64,000 bases of DNA from CAVOEB01 sp965249645 (GTDB taxonomy: Bacteria; Pseudomonadota; Alphaproteobacteria; UBA828; JAPUJA01). Below are positions 62,812-64,000 of the stretch, one piece after another; the stretch's first letter is position 1; the number at the start of each line of letters is the position of its first letter. The stretch lies in contig CBDFML010000012.1 in NCBI GenBank assembly GCA_965249645.1, positions 620,001 through 684,000 on the forward strand. The letters are read 5' to 3'. Made by a program: the position numbers and the translations under genes. The notes below the pieces were generated by a model. It made no database searches. It was not told the origin of the DNA and worked only from the letters and a program-made list of their open reading frames with translations.

Positions 62812-62830
62812 CCAGTTCGATCGACTAAAT

Positions 62831-62859
62831 CGCCCGGCGCGTGTGAATCGCGTCGGGCG
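62831..62859. terminator. Hairpin between convergent amtB and pentapeptide genes
   Basis: Arms CGCCCGGCGCG and CGCGTCGGGCG pair over 11 positions with one mismatch around a 7-base loop (TGTGAAT). No T-run follows on either side, so rho-independent activity is uncertain, but its place 20 bases after the amtB stop, between convergent genes, suggests transcript end formation. Confidence 0.5.
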
Positions 62860-62953
62860 ACAGGGGAGGGACGGTGCAGGTTGCCTGTCGCTCTTCCTGT
62901 TTCTCGGCGGTGCGCGCAGGAATAGCCGGCCAGGATTCGCTGTGCGCGCCCTG

Positions 62954-64000
62954 TCAGGCGCTGGCGGCTTTCTTTAGTGCGGCGGCCTTTCCCGCGTAGC
63001 GGGTGCCTCTCAGGTCGGCGTCGTCGAGGTTGGCGTCGTGGATCCGGGTCTCGGTCATCTCGGCCTTGGCCAGGATCGCGCCGGTCAGGTTGAGCCCGGT
63101 CAGGTCGGCGCCGGTCAGGCGGGCGTTGGAAAAATTTGCGCCCTCGGCATTGGTGGGCCAGCTCCGTCCTGTCGGTTTGCCCTCGGCGTCCATAATCTCG
63201 GCCGGGTGAAGCAACGCATCGTTGAGCAGGGCGCTGGAAAGATCGGCGCCGGCAAGATTTGCGCCGGACATATCGGATTTGCGGAGTTGCGCGCCCTTGA
63301 GGTTGGCGTCGCGCATGTCGCAGAGCACGAACGTCGTCTGGGACAGGCGGGCCCCCTCGAGATTAGTGCCGCGCAGGCTGGCGCCGCTGAGATCGACGTT
63401 GGAGAGATCGCACTTTCTCATATCCCTGCCGTCAAGTTGGGCGCGAACCCCGCCACCACCGCCGCTCGTAATCCAGAGGCTGTGCAGGCGCAGCACCTCG
63501 CGAACCGGCAGCAGGTCGGGATCGGCCGCGGGTGCGGCGGCGTCAACGGTGTCGGCGGCGTCGGTGTCGGGAACGTCGTTCTGGATCGAGGCGGCCAGGT
63601 TCACGCCCGAGGTATCCGCCTTGTCGAGGATCACCCCGGACAAATTGGCGCCGGAGACGTTGGCGTTGGCGAGATCGGCGCCGGCGAGGTTGCAGCCCGC
63701 CATGTTGGCCTCACTCAGGTCGGCGCCGGCGAGGTTGATGCCCTGGAGGTTCGAGCCGGCGACGTTCGCGTGGCTCAATTTTGTACGGGCGAACTGGGCG
63801 TTGGTCAGGTCGGCGTTCTGAATCGACGAGCGCGACAGGTTGGCGCGCGTCAGATTCGCGTCGCGCAGGATCGCGTTGTCGAGTGTGCATTTGTAGAGGT
63901 CGCTGGCGAACTCGCCTTTGCCCTTCTCATAGCTCATCAGGGCGCCTTCGCGCATATCGGTGCCCTCGAGGTTGGCCCCCGTGAGGTTGGCTTCACGAAG
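62954..64000 (-). CDS. Pentapeptide-repeat protein, 5' end beyond window
   Basis: At least 348 codons; the frame is still open at 64000 (LREANLTGANLEGTD upstream of the first Met), so the start is outside. Many A(D/N)LXX repeats in two blocks (about 20-125 and 180-330 of the visible part) separated by an acidic Ala/Asp linker with DPLLPVREVLRLHSLWITSGG that is not repeat-like. Forms right-handed beta helices; the function of such proteins ranges from DNA mimicry to scaffolding. No transmembrane segment is seen. Confidence 0.85.
   Translation of the reverse strand, partial: LREANLTGANLEGTDMREGALMSYEKGKGEFASDLYKCTLDNAILRDANLTRANLSRSSIQNADLTNAQFARTKLSHANVAGSNLQGINLAGADLSEANMAGCNLAGADLANANVSGANLSGVILDKADTSGVNLAASIQNDVPDTDAADTVDAAAPAADPDLLPVREVLRLHSLWITSGGGGGVRAQLDGRDMRKCDLSNVDLSGASLRGTNLEGARLSQTTFVLCDMRDANLKGAQLRKSDMSGANLAGADLSSALLNDALLHPAEIMDAEGKPTGRSWPTNAEGANFSNARLTGADLTGLNLTGAILAKAEMTETRIHDANLDDADLRGTRYAGKAAALKKAASA

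Overview
The window looks like a GC-rich alphaproteobacterial chromosome, possibly Rhodospirillales-like. The grounds are a cpa/tad (Flp) pilus locus, a tRNA-Lys phage attachment site, a FdxA-type 7Fe ferredoxin, molybdenum hydroxylases and AmtB-type proteins. It is unusually rich in mobile DNA and broken genes: two almost identical IS21-family copies plus a 280-bp deletion derivative, two IS1380-family elements plus a remnant, an IS5/IS427-like element, three IS6/IS240-like transposase tails, and a dispersed palindromic repeat family.

Layout. (1) 0-3.9 kb, minus strand: cpaD, cpaC, cpaB, cpaA and the C-terminal stub of a Flp-type pilin cut by IS21. (2) 3.9-8.5 kb: IS21 copy 1, itself split by an IS1380-family element with a 4-bp target duplication, ending in a 203-bp tandem array that repeats the IS right end joined to a piece of a yqaA-like gene located 24 kb away. 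(3) 8.5-28.8 kb: the late half of a lambdoid/siphovirus-like prophage. It runs from a 5'-truncated capsid gene through head-tail, tail-tube, frameshift-expressed tail chaperone, tape measure, tip and fibre genes to a lysis cassette. Passenger genes are a RES/Xre toxin-antitoxin pair and an uncharacterised three-gene operon containing a TIGR04255-like protein. It ends with the integrase and a tRNA-Lys(UUU) 3' end that marks one attachment site. The early half (terminase, portal, regulators) is absent, consistent with an IS21-mediated deletion that fused the pilus locus to the prophage. (4) 29-34 kb: a yqaA-like gene split by IS21 copy 2, then IS1380 copy 2. (5) 34-52 kb: a catabolic island with an aldo/keto reductase, ferredoxin, two paralogous Mo-hydroxylase large subunits, a 2Fe-2S small subunit, RidA, amidohydrolase, SnoaL-like proteins, PhyH dioxygenase, a FAH-type hydratase, class III aminotransferase and SDR. 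Several of these carry nonsense or frameshift lesions. (6) 52-63 kb: a signalling block. It holds a TIR domain separated by one in-frame amber codon from a REC-plus-degenerate-cyclase protein, a stand-alone receiver, an ammonium-transporter/histidine-kinase fusion, a SLOG plus transmembrane protein resembling nucleotide-sensing effector systems, a lipoprotein and a separate AmtB. A pentapeptide-repeat gene runs off the right edge.

How the parts fit. The Amt-kinase and the neighbouring receiver form a plausible ammonium-responsive two-component system beside a true AmtB. The TIR-REC-pseudocyclase and SLOG-membrane genes flanking them look like nucleotide-based stress or defence modules. The catabolic island has the makings of a pathway (hydroxylation by a molybdoenzyme, ring or amide opening, hydration, transamination) but is visibly decaying. 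All functional calls come from reading motifs; no database search was possible.
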